Shown here piece after piece: positions 41,826 to 50,528 of a DNA stretch of 64,000 bases (position 1 is its first letter; each line of letters opens with the position of its first letter). Location: NCBI RefSeq assembly GCF_001905845.1, contig NZ_LIVZ01000008.1, positions 248,001 to 312,000 of the forward strand, given 5' to 3'. A program made the translations under genes and the position numbers. The notes beneath the pieces were generated by a model. That model had not been told where the DNA came from. It did no database searches and worked only from the letters and a program-made list of their open reading frames with translations. Origin of the DNA: Streptomyces sp. TSRI0107. GTDB taxonomy: Bacteria; Actinomycetota; Actinomycetes; Streptomycetales; Streptomycetaceae.

Positions 41826-44800
41826 GTGCACAGAACCAGACTCGGAAGCACCCGCACTCCCAGGCGGCCCAGGCTTCGCACCACCCTCGCCCTGTTCACC
41901 GGCCTGCTCCTGGCCGTGGGCACCCCGGCCACCGTCGCCGGCGCCCACCCCGGCCACCCGGAACACGACGAAACGGCCGCCGCCGAGGGGCAGTTCCAGC
42001 AGGTACCCCTCGCCAAGGGCGAACCCGAGATGGGCGAGCCCATGTCGCTCGCCGTGCTCCCGGACCGCAGCGTCCTGCACACCTCACGCGACGGCACCCT
42101 GCGCCTCACCGACCAGGGCGGCGTCACCAAGATCGCCGGCAAGCTCGACGTCTACAGCCACGACGAGGAGGGCCTCCAAGGCGTCGGCATCGACCCGGAC
42201 TTCGAGAACAACCGGGCGATCTACCTCTACTACGCCCCGCCGCTCGACACCCCCGCGGGCGACGCCCCGGAGACCGGCACCGCCGACGACTTCAAGAAGT
42301 TCGACGGCGTCAACCGCCTCTCCCGCTTCACCCTGAACGCCAACGGCACGCTGAACCTGGCCAGCGAGAAGAAGGTCATCGACGTCGCGGCCTCCCGCGG
42401 CACCTGCTGCCACGTCGGCGGCGACATCGACTTCGACGCGGACGGCAACCTCTACCTGTCGACCGGCGACGACACCAACCCCTTCGCCTCCGACGGCTAC
42501 ACGCCGATCGACGACCGGCCCAACCGCAACCCGGCCTTCGACGCCCGCCGCAGCTCCGGCAACACCAACGACCTGCGCGGCAAGATCCTGCGCATCAAGG
42601 TCGCCGAGGACGGCTCGTACACCATCCCGGAGGGCAACCTCTTCGCCCCGGGCACGGAGAAGACCCGCCCCGAGATCTACGCGATGGGCTTCCGCAACCC
42701 GTTCCGAATGAGCGTCGACGACAAGACCGGCATCGTCTACGTCGGTGACTACGGCCCCGACGCGGGCGCCGCCGACCCGAACCGGGGCCCGGCGGGACAG
42801 GTCGAGTTCGCCAAGGTGACCAAGGCGGCCAACTTCGGCTGGCCGTTCTGCACCGGCGACAACGACGCCTACCGCGACTACGACTTCGCCACCAAGGAGT
42901 CCGGCGAGAAGTTCGACTGCGCCGCCCCGAAGAACACCTCCCCGCACAACACGGGCCTGACCGACCTGCCGCCCGCGCAGGCCGCCTGGATCCCGTACGA
43001 CGGCGGCTCCGTGCCGGAGTTCGGCACCGGCTCCGAGTCCCCGATGGCCGGCCCGGTCTACCGCTACGACCCCGACCTCGACTCCAGCGTGAAGTTCCCC
43101 GAGGCGTACGACGGCGACTTCTTCGCGGGTGAGTTCGGCCGCCGCTGGATCAAGCGGATCGAGCAGAACGCGGACGGCTCCGTCGCGAAGATCAACGACT
43201 TCCCGTGGACCGGCACCCAGATCATGGACATGGAGTTCGGCCCCGACGGCGCCCTCTACGTCCTCGACTACGGCGTCTCCTGGTTCCAGGGCGACGAGCA
43301 CTCCGCGCTGTACCGGATCGAGAACGCCGAGGACGGCTTCTCCCCGATCGCCGAGGTCAGCGCCGACAGGTCGTCCGGAGCGGCCGGCCTGAAGGTGACG
43401 TTCACCGGCTCCGCCAAGGACGCTGACTCCACCGACCTCACCTACAGCTGGGACTTCGGCGACGGCGCCAAGGGCGAGGGCCTCAACCCCACCCACCGCT
43501 ACAAGAAGGTCGGCACCTACAGCGCCACCTTCACCGCCAAGGACCCCGAGGGCAACACCGGCAACGCCAGCGTCCGGATCGTGGTCGGCAACACCGAGCC
43601 CAAGGTGCGGATCGACGTCCCGGGCAACGGAAGCCTGGCCGCCTTCGGCCAGCCGGTTCCGTTCAAGGTGACCGTCACCGACCCCGAGGAGACGATTGAC
43701 TGCTCCAAGGTCAAGGTCGCCTACAGCCTCGGCCACGACTCCCACGCCCACGAGCTGACCAGCGAGATGGGCTGCGAGGGCACCCTGAAGCCGCCCGCCG
43801 GTGACGGCGGCCACGACCCCAACGCCAACATCTACGGCGTCGTCGGCGCCAGCTACACCGACGGCGGGGCGAACGGCCAGGAGGCGCTGACCGGCACCGC
43901 CCGCACCGTGCTCCAGCCGCTGCACCGCCAGGGCGAGCACTTCTCCACCCAGTCGGGCGTGTCGGTCATCGACAAGACCGGCGCCAACGGCGGCAGAACC
44001 GTCGGGGACGTGCACGACGGTGACTGGATCTCCTTCACCCCCTACCGGTTCGACGGGCAGAAGAAGATGACCGTGCGGGTCTCCTCCGGCGGCGCGGGCG
44101 GCTTCGTCGAGCTGCGCACCGGCTCACCCGAGGGCCCGCTGCACGGATCGGCGTACATCCCGCCGACCGGCGGCTGGGAGACGTTCCAGAACGTCGACGT
44201 GCCGCTGCGGTCGCTGCCGAAGAAGACCACGGACATCTACCTGGTCTTCAAGGGCGGCGAGGGCGCGCTGTTCGACGTGGACGACTTCGAGTTCTCCAAG
44301 GAGCCGTTCAAGGGCGGCAAGAAGGTCCTGGTCTTCTCGAAGACCGCCGGCTTCCGCCACGACTCCATCCCGGCCGGCATCGCCGCCCTGAAGGAACTCG
44401 GAGCCCCCGCCGGCATCACGGTCGACGCCACCGAGGAGGCCCGGCAGTTCACCACCACCAACCTCGCCAAGTACGACGCGGTGGCCTTCCTGTCCACCAC
44501 CGGCGACGTGCTCGACGCCGAGCAGCAGAAGGCCTTCGAGGACTACGTGGCGGGCGGCGGCGGCTACATGGGCATCCACGCCGCGGCCGACACCGAGTAC
44601 GACTGGGAGTTCTACGGCGGCCTCGTCGGCGCCTACTTCACTTCGCACCCGGCCATCCAGCAGGCCACCGTACGCGTCGAGGACCACGACCACCCGTCCA
44701 CCGCGCACCTGGACGACGCCTGGCAGCGCACCGACGAGTGGTACAACTACCGCACCAACCCGCGCGAGCAGGCCAAGGTCCTCGCCACCCTCGACGAGAC

Positions 44801-45548
44801 CACCTACCAGGGCGGCACCATGAAGGGCGACCACCCGATCGCCTGGTGCCAGAGCTACGGCGGCGGCCGCTCCTTCTACACCGGCGGCGGCCACACCAAG
44901 GAGTCCTACGCCGAGGAGGCCTTCCGGGCCCATCTGCTCGGCGGTCTCCAGTACGCCACCGGGCAGGTCAAGGCCGACTGCAAGCCGGGCAAGGGCTACC
45001 GCGAGATCTTCAACGGCCAGACCCTGGACGGCTGGAAGCAGGCCGGCCCCGGCAAGTTCAACGTCAAGGACGGAACCCTGGAGACCGAGGGCGGCATGGG
45101 CCTGCTCTGGTACCAGGCCAAGGAGCTGAAGTCGTACTCGCTCAAGCTCGACTGGAAGATGCAGGGCGACGACAACTCCGGGATCTTCGTGGGCTTCCCG
45201 GCCTCCGACGACCCCTGGTCCGCGGTGAACAAGGGCTACGAGATCCAGATCGACGCCACGGACGCCCCCGACCGCACCACGGGCTCCGTCTACTCGTTCA
45301 AGTCGGCGAACATCAAGGCCCGTGACCAGGTCCTGCGGCCGCCCGGCCAGTGGAACTCCTACGAGATCAAGGTCCAGGGCGAACGCCTCCAGGTGTTCCT
45401 CAACGGAGTCAAGATCAACGACTTCACCAACAAGGACCCGCAGCGGAGCCTGACCGACGGTCACATCGGCCTGCAGAACCACGGCGCCGACGACCAGGTC
45501 TCCTTCCGGAACATCCAGCTGAGGGAACTGCCCGTCACGGGCGACTGA
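41826..45548 (+). CDS. Secreted multidomain sugar enzyme: PQQ-type dehydrogenase, PKD, CBM6, ThuA and DUF1080
   Basis: 1240 residues from a GTG with GGAGGG upstream. Signal peptide about 1-40. About 50-505: a six-bladed soluble glucose/sorbosone dehydrogenase-like propeller (GLQGVGIDPDF, GGDIDFDADGNLYLSTGDD, RGKILRI, AMGFRNPFR, VLDYG). About 509-590: PKD (YSWDFGDGA). About 705-825: CBM6-like beta sandwich (VHDGDWISFTPYRF). About 831-1045: ThuA, a glutamine-amidotransferase-like fold (VLVFSKTAGFRHDSIP, GIHAAADTEYDWEFYGGLVG). About 1058-1237: DUF1080/3-keto-disaccharide hydrolase (FNGQTLDGWKQ, DDNSGIFVGFP). The combination fits oxidation of a glycoside to a 3-keto-glycoside followed by hydrolysis outside the cell. 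A shared operator links it to the ROK regulator of the adjacent importer. Confidence 0.9.
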   Translation: MHRTRLGSTRTPRRPRLRTTLALFTGLLLAVGTPATVAGAHPGHPEHDETAAAEGQFQQVPLAKGEPEMGEPMSLAVLPDRSVLHTSRDGTLRLTDQGGVTKIAGKLDVYSHDEEGLQGVGIDPDFENNRAIYLYYAPPLDTPAGDAPETGTADDFKKFDGVNRLSRFTLNANGTLNLASEKKVIDVAASRGTCCHVGGDIDFDADGNLYLSTGDDTNPFASDGYTPIDDRPNRNPAFDARRSSGNTNDLRGKILRIKVAEDGSYTIPEGNLFAPGTEKTRPEIYAMGFRNPFRMSVDDKTGIVYVGDYGPDAGAADPNRGPAGQVEFAKVTKAANFGWPFCTGDNDAYRDYDFATKESGEKFDCAAPKNTSPHNTGLTDLPPAQAAWIPYDGGSVPEFGTGSESPMAGPVYRYDPDLDSSVKFPEAYDGDFFAGEFGRRWIKRIEQNADGSVAKINDFPWTGTQIMDMEFGPDGALYVLDYGVSWFQGDEHSALYRIENAEDGFSPIAEVSADRSSGAAGLKVTFTGSAKDADSTDLTYSWDFGDGAKGEGLNPTHRYKKVGTYSATFTAKDPEGNTGNASVRIVVGNTEPKVRIDVPGNGSLAAFGQPVPFKVTVTDPEETIDCSKVKVAYSLGHDSHAHELTSEMGCEGTLKPPAGDGGHDPNANIYGVVGASYTDGGANGQEALTGTARTVLQPLHRQGEHFSTQSGVSVIDKTGANGGRTVGDVHDGDWISFTPYRFDGQKKMTVRVSSGGAGGFVELRTGSPEGPLHGSAYIPPTGGWETFQNVDVPLRSLPKKTTDIYLVFKGGEGALFDVDDFEFSKEPFKGGKKVLVFSKTAGFRHDSIPAGIAALKELGAPAGITVDATEEARQFTTTNLAKYDAVAFLSTTGDVLDAEQQKAFEDYVAGGGGYMGIHAAADTEYDWEFYGGLVGAYFTSHPAIQQATVRVEDHDHPSTAHLDDAWQRTDEWYNYRTNPREQAKVLATLDETTYQGGTMKGDHPIAWCQSYGGGRSFYTGGGHTKESYAEEAFRAHLLGGLQYATGQVKADCKPGKGYREIFNGQTLDGWKQAGPGKFNVKDGTLETEGGMGLLWYQAKELKSYSLKLDWKMQGDDNSGIFVGFPASDDPWSAVNKGYEIQIDATDAPDRTTGSVYSFKSANIKARDQVLRPPGQWNSYEIKVQGERLQVFLNGVKINDFTNKDPQRSLTDGHIGLQNHGADDQVSFRNIQLRELPVTGD

Positions 45549-45553
45549 ACGGC

Positions 45554-45585
45554 GGCGGGCGGGGGACGCCGGACCCCCGCCCGCC
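45554..45585 (+). terminator. Terminator between the ThuA gene and the ebo operon
   Basis: GGCGGGCGGGGG and its exact complement flank an 8-base loop, beginning six bases after the stop codon. Confidence 0.85.
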
Positions 45586-45648
45586 GTCTCCCGGCCACCG
45601 CCACGGGGGACGACATCCGGCCATCACTTGGGGACAAGGAGGCTGCCC

Positions 45649-46815
45649 ATGTCCGCGTCCGTTTCCCAGCCGCGCGTCGGCGTCTGGCTGATCGGAGCCC
45701 GCGGTTCCGTCGCCACCACCGTCGTCGCGGGCTGCGCCGCCGTCACGGCGGGCCTGCACCCGCCCACGGGCATGGTCACCGAGACCCCACCCTTCGAGGA
45801 CAGCGGCCTGCCGCCGCTGTCGTCACTCGTCTTCGGCGGCCACGACATCGTGGACTACCCCCTGCCCAAACGCGCCGAGGCCCTGGCGGCGGGCGGCGTC
45901 CTGCCACCGGGCCTGCCGGCCGTCGTCGCCGCCGACCTGGCCGCCGCCGATCACGAGATCCGGCCGGGCGGCCCGGTTCCGGGACACACCGGTGACACCC
46001 GGAGCGCAGAGGACCTGATCACCGTCTTCGCCTCCGACATACGAGACTTCAAACGCCGGAACGGGCTGGCCCGGGCCGTCGTGGTGAACGTCGCCTCGAC
46101 GGAACCGGCCCCGACCGCGGCCGAGCCGCCGACCAGCTCCCTGTACGCGGCGGCGGCCGTGCGCGCGGGCTGTCCGTACGTCAACTTCACCCCCTCCACG
46201 GGACTGCACCACCCGGGACTCGCCGCCGAGGCCGAGGCCGCGGGTCTCCCGTACGCGGGCCGCGACGGAAAGACCGGGCAGACGCTGCTGCGGTCGGTGC
46301 TCGGGCCGATGTTCGCCCAGCGGGCCCTCTCGGTGCGGGCCTGGTCCGGCACCAACCTCCTGGGCGGCGGCGACGGCGCGGCACTCGCCGACCCGGCCGC
46401 GGCGGCGGCGAAGAACGCCGGCAAGGAACGCGTCCTCGCCGACACGCTCGGCGCCGCCCCCGAGGGCGAGGTCCACATCGACGACGTGCCCGCGCTCGGC
46501 GACTGGAAGACCGCCTGGGACCACATCGCCTTCGACGGCTTCCTCGGCACCCGCATGATCCTCCAGACCATCTGGCAGGGCTGCGACTCGGCCCTCGCCG
46601 CCCCCCTGGTCCTGGACCTGGCCCGGCTCACCGCCCGCGCCCACGAGGCGGGACTGTCCGGCCCTCTGGGCGAACTGGGCTTCTACTTCAAGGACCCGGT
46701 AGGCGACGGGCCGTCGTCCCTGGGCGAGCAGTACGCGGCACTGATCGCGTTCGCGGACCGGCTGAGGCGCGGCACGCGGGACACCGCGACGGATCCCTCC
46801 GGGGAGCAGCGGTGA
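45649..46815 (+). CDS. Inositol-3-phosphate synthase-like protein of the ebo-type operon
   Basis: 388 residues, ATG with CAAGGAGG upstream. N-terminal Rossmann motif GVWLIGARGSVATTV and the domain with VVNVASTEP, YVNFTPSTG, GRDGKTGQTLLRSVLGPMF and WKTAWDHIAFDGF follow the myo-inositol-1-phosphate synthase family, including the GKTG-T loop and conserved DxxxxxF region. It is shorter than housekeeping MIPS and belongs to the specialised actinobacterial version that opens ebo-like clusters. It may make or reduce a cyclic polyol phosphate, or bind NAD for another reaction. Its TGA overlaps the next start (GTGA). Confidence 0.88.
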   Translation: MSASVSQPRVGVWLIGARGSVATTVVAGCAAVTAGLHPPTGMVTETPPFEDSGLPPLSSLVFGGHDIVDYPLPKRAEALAAGGVLPPGLPAVVAADLAAADHEIRPGGPVPGHTGDTRSAEDLITVFASDIRDFKRRNGLARAVVVNVASTEPAPTAAEPPTSSLYAAAAVRAGCPYVNFTPSTGLHHPGLAAEAEAAGLPYAGRDGKTGQTLLRSVLGPMFAQRALSVRAWSGTNLLGGGDGAALADPAAAAAKNAGKERVLADTLGAAPEGEVHIDDVPALGDWKTAWDHIAFDGFLGTRMILQTIWQGCDSALAAPLVLDLARLTARAHEAGLSGPLGELGFYFKDPVGDGPSSLGEQYAALIAFADRLRRGTRDTATDPSGEQR

Positions 46816-48086
46816 GCGCGCGCCGCCCTGGGGAGCCCGGAACGGCTGCCTCGGACACCGGCGGTATTCGGCGGGGGTTGGGCACCGGCACCGCCGTGGG
46901 CAGCGGCGCAGACGCCGGCGCCGGCACCGGCAGGGACACGGGCAGTGATATCGACACCGACACCGGCACCGGCGTAGTCACCGGCACCGGCACCGGCATA
47001 GACACCGGCACCGCCAGCGACGCCGCCACGGCCTCCGGCACGGACACCGGTACCGCCACCGGCACCGATGCGGGCACCGAGGCGGAGCTCGGCACCGACA
47101 CGGCCTCCGGCACGGTCATCGGCGCCCGCACCGACACGGCCTCCGGTACTTCCCACCCCGCCTCATCGCCCTCCCCTTCCCCCTCCCGCCCCCGCGCCTG
47201 GGCCGAACTCCTCCGTCTCCCCGCCCTCTTCACCGTCCCCGGCGACGCCCTGGCGGGAGCCGCCGCGACCGGTGTGCGCCCCGGCCCGCGCACTCTGCTC
47301 GCCATCGGCTCCTCCCTGTGCCTGTACGAGGCCGGCATGGCCCTGAACGACTGGGCGGACCGGGCCGAGGACGCTCGGGACAGGCCGCACCGGCCACTCC
47401 CGTCCGGCCGAGTCCGACCGGTGGCGGCTCTCGCCGCGGCCTGTGCCCTGACCGGCGCCGGGCTCGCCCTCGCGGCCCGCGCCGGCCGCCCCGCGCTGGC
47501 CGTGGCCGCGCCCCTCGCCACCACGGTCTGGGCGTACGACCTGGTCCTGAAGCGCACGCCGGCCGGGCCCGCCGCGATGGCCGCCGCCCGCGGCCTCGAC
47601 CTGCTCCTCGGGGCCGCCGCCACCGGTGGCGGTACCCGCAGCGCCCTCCCGTCCGCCGCGCTCCTCGGCACCCACACCCTCGCCGTCACCACCGTCTCCC
47701 GCCGGGAGACGCAGGGCGGTTCTCCTCTCGTCCCCCTTGCCGCGCTCACCACCTCCGCCGTGCTGACCCGGCTGATCACCTCCAGCCGTCCGACCGCCTC
47801 CAGCCGTCCGACCGCACCCGGGCAGCTGGGCGGAACCGGTGCGGCGTCCGTCCTGCGTACCGCCCTCGGCGCCGCCTACGCCGCGACCGTCGCCCGCCCC
47901 TATCTCCACGCCGCCCTCAACCCGTCACCTCCGCTCACCCAACGGGCCGTCGGCGGCGGCATCCGCGCCACCATCCCGTTGCAGGCCGCGCTCGCCGCCC
48001 GCTCGGGAGCCCGCGTCACCGCCCTCGCCGTCGCCGCGCTCGCCCCGATCGGACGCAAGTACGCGAGGAAGGTGAGCGTCACATGA
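46812..48086 (+). CDS. eboC: UbiA-like prenyltransferase (EboC-type) with an expanded N-terminus
   Basis: 424 residues if the overlapping GTG is used. Residues about 20-105 are a low-complexity Gly/Thr/Asp/Ala repeat (TGTGTGIDTGT-like). The recognisable membrane domain begins near residue 125 (RAWAELLRLPALFTVPGDALAG) and carries the Asp-rich motif NDWADRAED near 180 and eight to nine hydrophobic helices. UbiA enzymes transfer prenyl chains to an acceptor. The canonical second Asp motif is weak (WAYDLVLK), as in this clade. The repeat could be a tolerated in-frame expansion, or translation may start later. Part of the ebo operon (ATGA overlap with the next gene). Confidence 0.85.
   Translation: MSARRPGEPGTAASDTGGIRRGLGTGTAVGSGADAGAGTGRDTGSDIDTDTGTGVVTGTGTGIDTGTASDAATASGTDTGTATGTDAGTEAELGTDTASGTVIGARTDTASGTSHPASSPSPSPSRPRAWAELLRLPALFTVPGDALAGAAATGVRPGPRTLLAIGSSLCLYEAGMALNDWADRAEDARDRPHRPLPSGRVRPVAALAAACALTGAGLALAARAGRPALAVAAPLATTVWAYDLVLKRTPAGPAAMAAARGLDLLLGAAATGGGTRSALPSAALLGTHTLAVTTVSRRETQGGSPLVPLAALTTSAVLTRLITSSRPTASSRPTAPGQLGGTGAASVLRTALGAAYAATVARPYLHAALNPSPPLTQRAVGGGIRATIPLQAALAARSGARVTALAVAALAPIGRKYARKVSVT
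46874..47150 (+). repeat. CACCGG-type hexamer repeat at the start of the UbiA-like gene
   Basis: About 280 bases built mainly from GACACCGGCACC / ACCGGCACCGG units interspersed with GACGCC and GCCTCC triplets, in frame, encoding a Thr-Gly-Asp-Ala tract. It looks like a microsatellite-driven expansion. Confidence 0.85.
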
Positions 48087-48976
48087 GCCCGCACGCGCCC
48101 GGCCCCGGCTCCCCGTCGCCGCTCCGCTTCGGCTACGGCACCAACGGTCTCGCCGACCTCCGCCTCGACGACGCCCTCGCCCTGCTCGCCGACCTCGGCT
48201 ACGACGGTGTCGGTCTGACCCTCGACCACATGCACCTCGACCCCCTCGCCCCCGACCTCGCCACCCGCACCCGCCGTGTCGCGGAACGCCTCCAGGCACT
48301 GGGGTTGTCGGTGACCGTCGAGACCGGCGCCCGCTACGTTCTCGACCCGCGCCGCAAGCACGGACCCTCGCTGCTGGACCCCGACCCCGACGACCGGGCC
48401 CGCCGCGTCGACCTGCTGCTGCGGGCGGTGCGTGTCGCCGCCGACCTCGGCGCGCACGCCGTGCACTGCTTCAGCGGCATTACCCCGCCCGGCACCGACC
48501 CGGACTCGGCGTGGAAGCGCCTCGCCGACGGGCTCACCACCGTCCTGGACGCCGCCGCGACCGCCGGCGTCCCCCTCGCCGTCGAACCCGAACCGGGCCA
48601 CCTCCTCGCCACCCTCGCCGACTTCCACCACCTGCGCCGCCTCCTGGGCGACCCCGAACCGCTCGGGCTCACCCTGGACATCGGCCACTGCCAGTGCCTC
48701 GAACCCCTCCCTCCCGCCGACTGCGTCCGCGCCGCCGCACCCTGGCTGCGCCACGTCCAGATCGAGGACATGCGCCGAGGCGTCCACGAACACCTTCCCT
48801 TCGGCGACGGCGAGATCGACTTCCCGCCGGTCCTCGCGGCCCTGGCCGCCACCGGCTACCAGGGGCTCACCGTCGTCGAACTGCCCCGCCACTCGCACGC
48901 GGGCCCGCACTTCGCCGACCTGTCCCTCCCGTTTCTCCGTCACGCGGCGCCAACCCCACAAGGGAGCACCCCATGA
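48083..48976 (+). CDS. Sugar phosphate isomerase/epimerase-like protein of the ebo operon
   Basis: 297 residues, TIM-barrel of the AP endonuclease 2 family: FGYGTNGLADLRLDDAL at the start, HCFSGITPP, Glu in VEPEPGHLL, Asp/His in TLDIGHCQC, His in HVQIEDMRRGVHEH and Glu in VVELPRHSH. Metal-binding residues are all present. Starts with ATGA overlapping the prenyltransferase stop, so it is translationally coupled. It acts on an unknown sugar or polyol intermediate in the ebo pathway. Confidence 0.9.
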   Translation: MSPHAPGPGSPSPLRFGYGTNGLADLRLDDALALLADLGYDGVGLTLDHMHLDPLAPDLATRTRRVAERLQALGLSVTVETGARYVLDPRRKHGPSLLDPDPDDRARRVDLLLRAVRVAADLGAHAVHCFSGITPPGTDPDSAWKRLADGLTTVLDAAATAGVPLAVEPEPGHLLATLADFHHLRRLLGDPEPLGLTLDIGHCQCLEPLPPADCVRAAAPWLRHVQIEDMRRGVHEHLPFGDGEIDFPPVLAALAATGYQGLTVVELPRHSHAGPHFADLSLPFLRHAAPTPQGSTP

Positions 48977-49677
48977 CCCACGCACAGCCCGACCCGGGCG
49001 GTCCGACCGCGGGCACCACCCTCGCCCGCACCCCACCGCACGACCTCCACGCCCGCGTCGCCGCCGAACTGTCCGGAGCCGCCCGCGCCTGGCTCGACCA
49101 GGCCCTCGCCGAGGCCACCGCGCATCCGGGTACGCACGGCCCGATCTCGGTGTGGGAGCTGCGGCTCGCCGAGGCCGGCCGCCGGTGCGGCGCCGTGCAC
49201 GCCGACGCCGCCCGGGTGCTGATCCTGCACGCCGCCCGCGCCGACCCGGCCGCGCTGCGCCGCGTCTACACACAGGGCACGGCCGCGGAACGCCGCGCCG
49301 TCCTGCACGCCTTGAGCCACCTGGTCCCGGGCCCGGAGGCGCTGCCCCTCGTCGAGGACGCCCTGCGCACCAACGACACCCGGCTGCTGGCCGCCGCCGT
49401 CGGCCCGTACGCCGCCCGCCACCTCGACGCCCACAGCTGGCGCCACGCCGTCCTGAAGTGCCTGTTCACCGGCGTGCCCGTCGACGAGGTTGCTGACCTG
49501 GAGGACCGCGCCCGCGCCGACCGCGAACTCGCCCGCATGCTCGGCGACTACGCCGCCGAACGCACCGCCGCGGGCCGCCCCGTCCCGGCAGACCTGCACC
49601 GCGTGCTGGCGCTGACCGAGAGCGTGCCCCAGACCCCGTCGCACGGACCGGACGTCCCCCACGGCAAGGAGTCCTGA
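48973..49677 (+). CDS. eboA: EboA domain-containing protein
   Basis: 234 residues, all-helical and Ala/Arg-rich, with HEAT-like helical pairs (AAERRAVLHALSHLVPGPEALPLVEDALRTND, given as one region at about 100-130) and LLAAAVGPYAARHLDAHSWRHAVLKCLFTGVPV near 140-175, which is the typical core of EboA. EboA proteins have no known catalytic motif and probably act as an adaptor. It overlaps both neighbours (ATGA at the start, TGATG at the end), confirming a single operon. Confidence 0.85.
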   Translation: MTHAQPDPGGPTAGTTLARTPPHDLHARVAAELSGAARAWLDQALAEATAHPGTHGPISVWELRLAEAGRRCGAVHADAARVLILHAARADPAALRRVYTQGTAAERRAVLHALSHLVPGPEALPLVEDALRTNDTRLLAAAVGPYAARHLDAHSWRHAVLKCLFTGVPVDEVADLEDRARADRELARMLGDYAAERTAAGRPVPADLHRVLALTESVPQTPSHGPDVPHGKES

Positions 49678-50525
49678 TGCGCATCTTCGACCCCCACATC
49701 CACATGACCTCCCGGACCACCGACGACTACGAGGCCATGCACGCGGCCGGTGTCCGTGCCGTCGTGGAGCCGTCCTTCTGGCTGGGCCAGCCCCGCACCT
49801 CGCCCGCCTCCTTCCTCGACTACTTCGACTCCCTCCTCGGCTGGGAGCCGTACCGCGCCGCCCAGTACGGCATCGCCCACCACTGCACGATCGCCCTCAA
49901 CCCGAAGGAGGCCAACGACCCGCGCTGCCGTCCCGTCCTCGACGAGCTGCCCCGCTATCTCGTCAAGGACCAGGTGGTCGCCGTCGGCGAGATCGGCTAC
50001 GACTCGATGACGCCGGCCGAGGACACCGCCCTCGCCGCCCAGTTCCAGCTCGCCGCCGACCACGGCCTGCCGGCCCTGGTGCACACCCCGCACCGTGACA
50101 AGCTCGCCGGTCTGCGCCGCACCCTCGACGTGGTCCGCGAGTCGGCCCTGCCCCCGGAGCGGGTGCTGCTCGACCACCTCAACGAGACCACCGTCAAGGA
50201 GGCCAAGGACAGCGGCTGCTGGCTCGGTTTCTCCGTCTATCCCGACACCAAGATGGACGAGGAGCGGATGGTCGCCCTGCTGCGCGCCCACGGCCCCGAG
50301 CAGGTCCTGGTGAACTCCGCCGCCGACTGGGGGAGAAGCGACCCGCTGAAGACCCGCAAGGTCGGCGACCTGATGCTCGCCGAGGGTTTCAGCGAGGACG
50401 ACGTCGACCGGGTGCTGTGGCGCAACCCCGTCGCCTTCTACGGGCTCAGCGGCCGGCTCACCCTCGACGTGGGCACGACCGACGCCACCCACGAGGGCAA
50501 CTCCATCCTGCGCGGCGGGGAGTGA
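49677..50525 (+). CDS. eboB: TatD-family metal-dependent hydrolase (EboB type)
   Basis: 282 residues. Metal ligands: H-x-H in FDPHIHMTSR, Glu in AVGEIGYDS, His in ALVHTPH, His in LLDHLNETT and the Asp in SAADWG. TatD enzymes are amidohydrolase-fold nucleases or hydrolases; the Ebo version is a distinct clade of unknown substrate. It begins on the last base of the EboA stop codon. Confidence 0.9.
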   Translation: MRIFDPHIHMTSRTTDDYEAMHAAGVRAVVEPSFWLGQPRTSPASFLDYFDSLLGWEPYRAAQYGIAHHCTIALNPKEANDPRCRPVLDELPRYLVKDQVVAVGEIGYDSMTPAEDTALAAQFQLAADHGLPALVHTPHRDKLAGLRRTLDVVRESALPPERVLLDHLNETTVKEAKDSGCWLGFSVYPDTKMDEERMVALLRAHGPEQVLVNSAADWGRSDPLKTRKVGDLMLAEGFSEDDVDRVLWRNPVAFYGLSGRLTLDVGTTDATHEGNSILRGGE

Positions 50526-50528
50526 TCG

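Noticed and set aside
42084..44015. A long minus-strand protein opposite the ThuA/DUF1080 gene
   Set aside because: It is Val/Gly/Ala-rich shadow translation with no motif, opposite a gene with five recognised domains.
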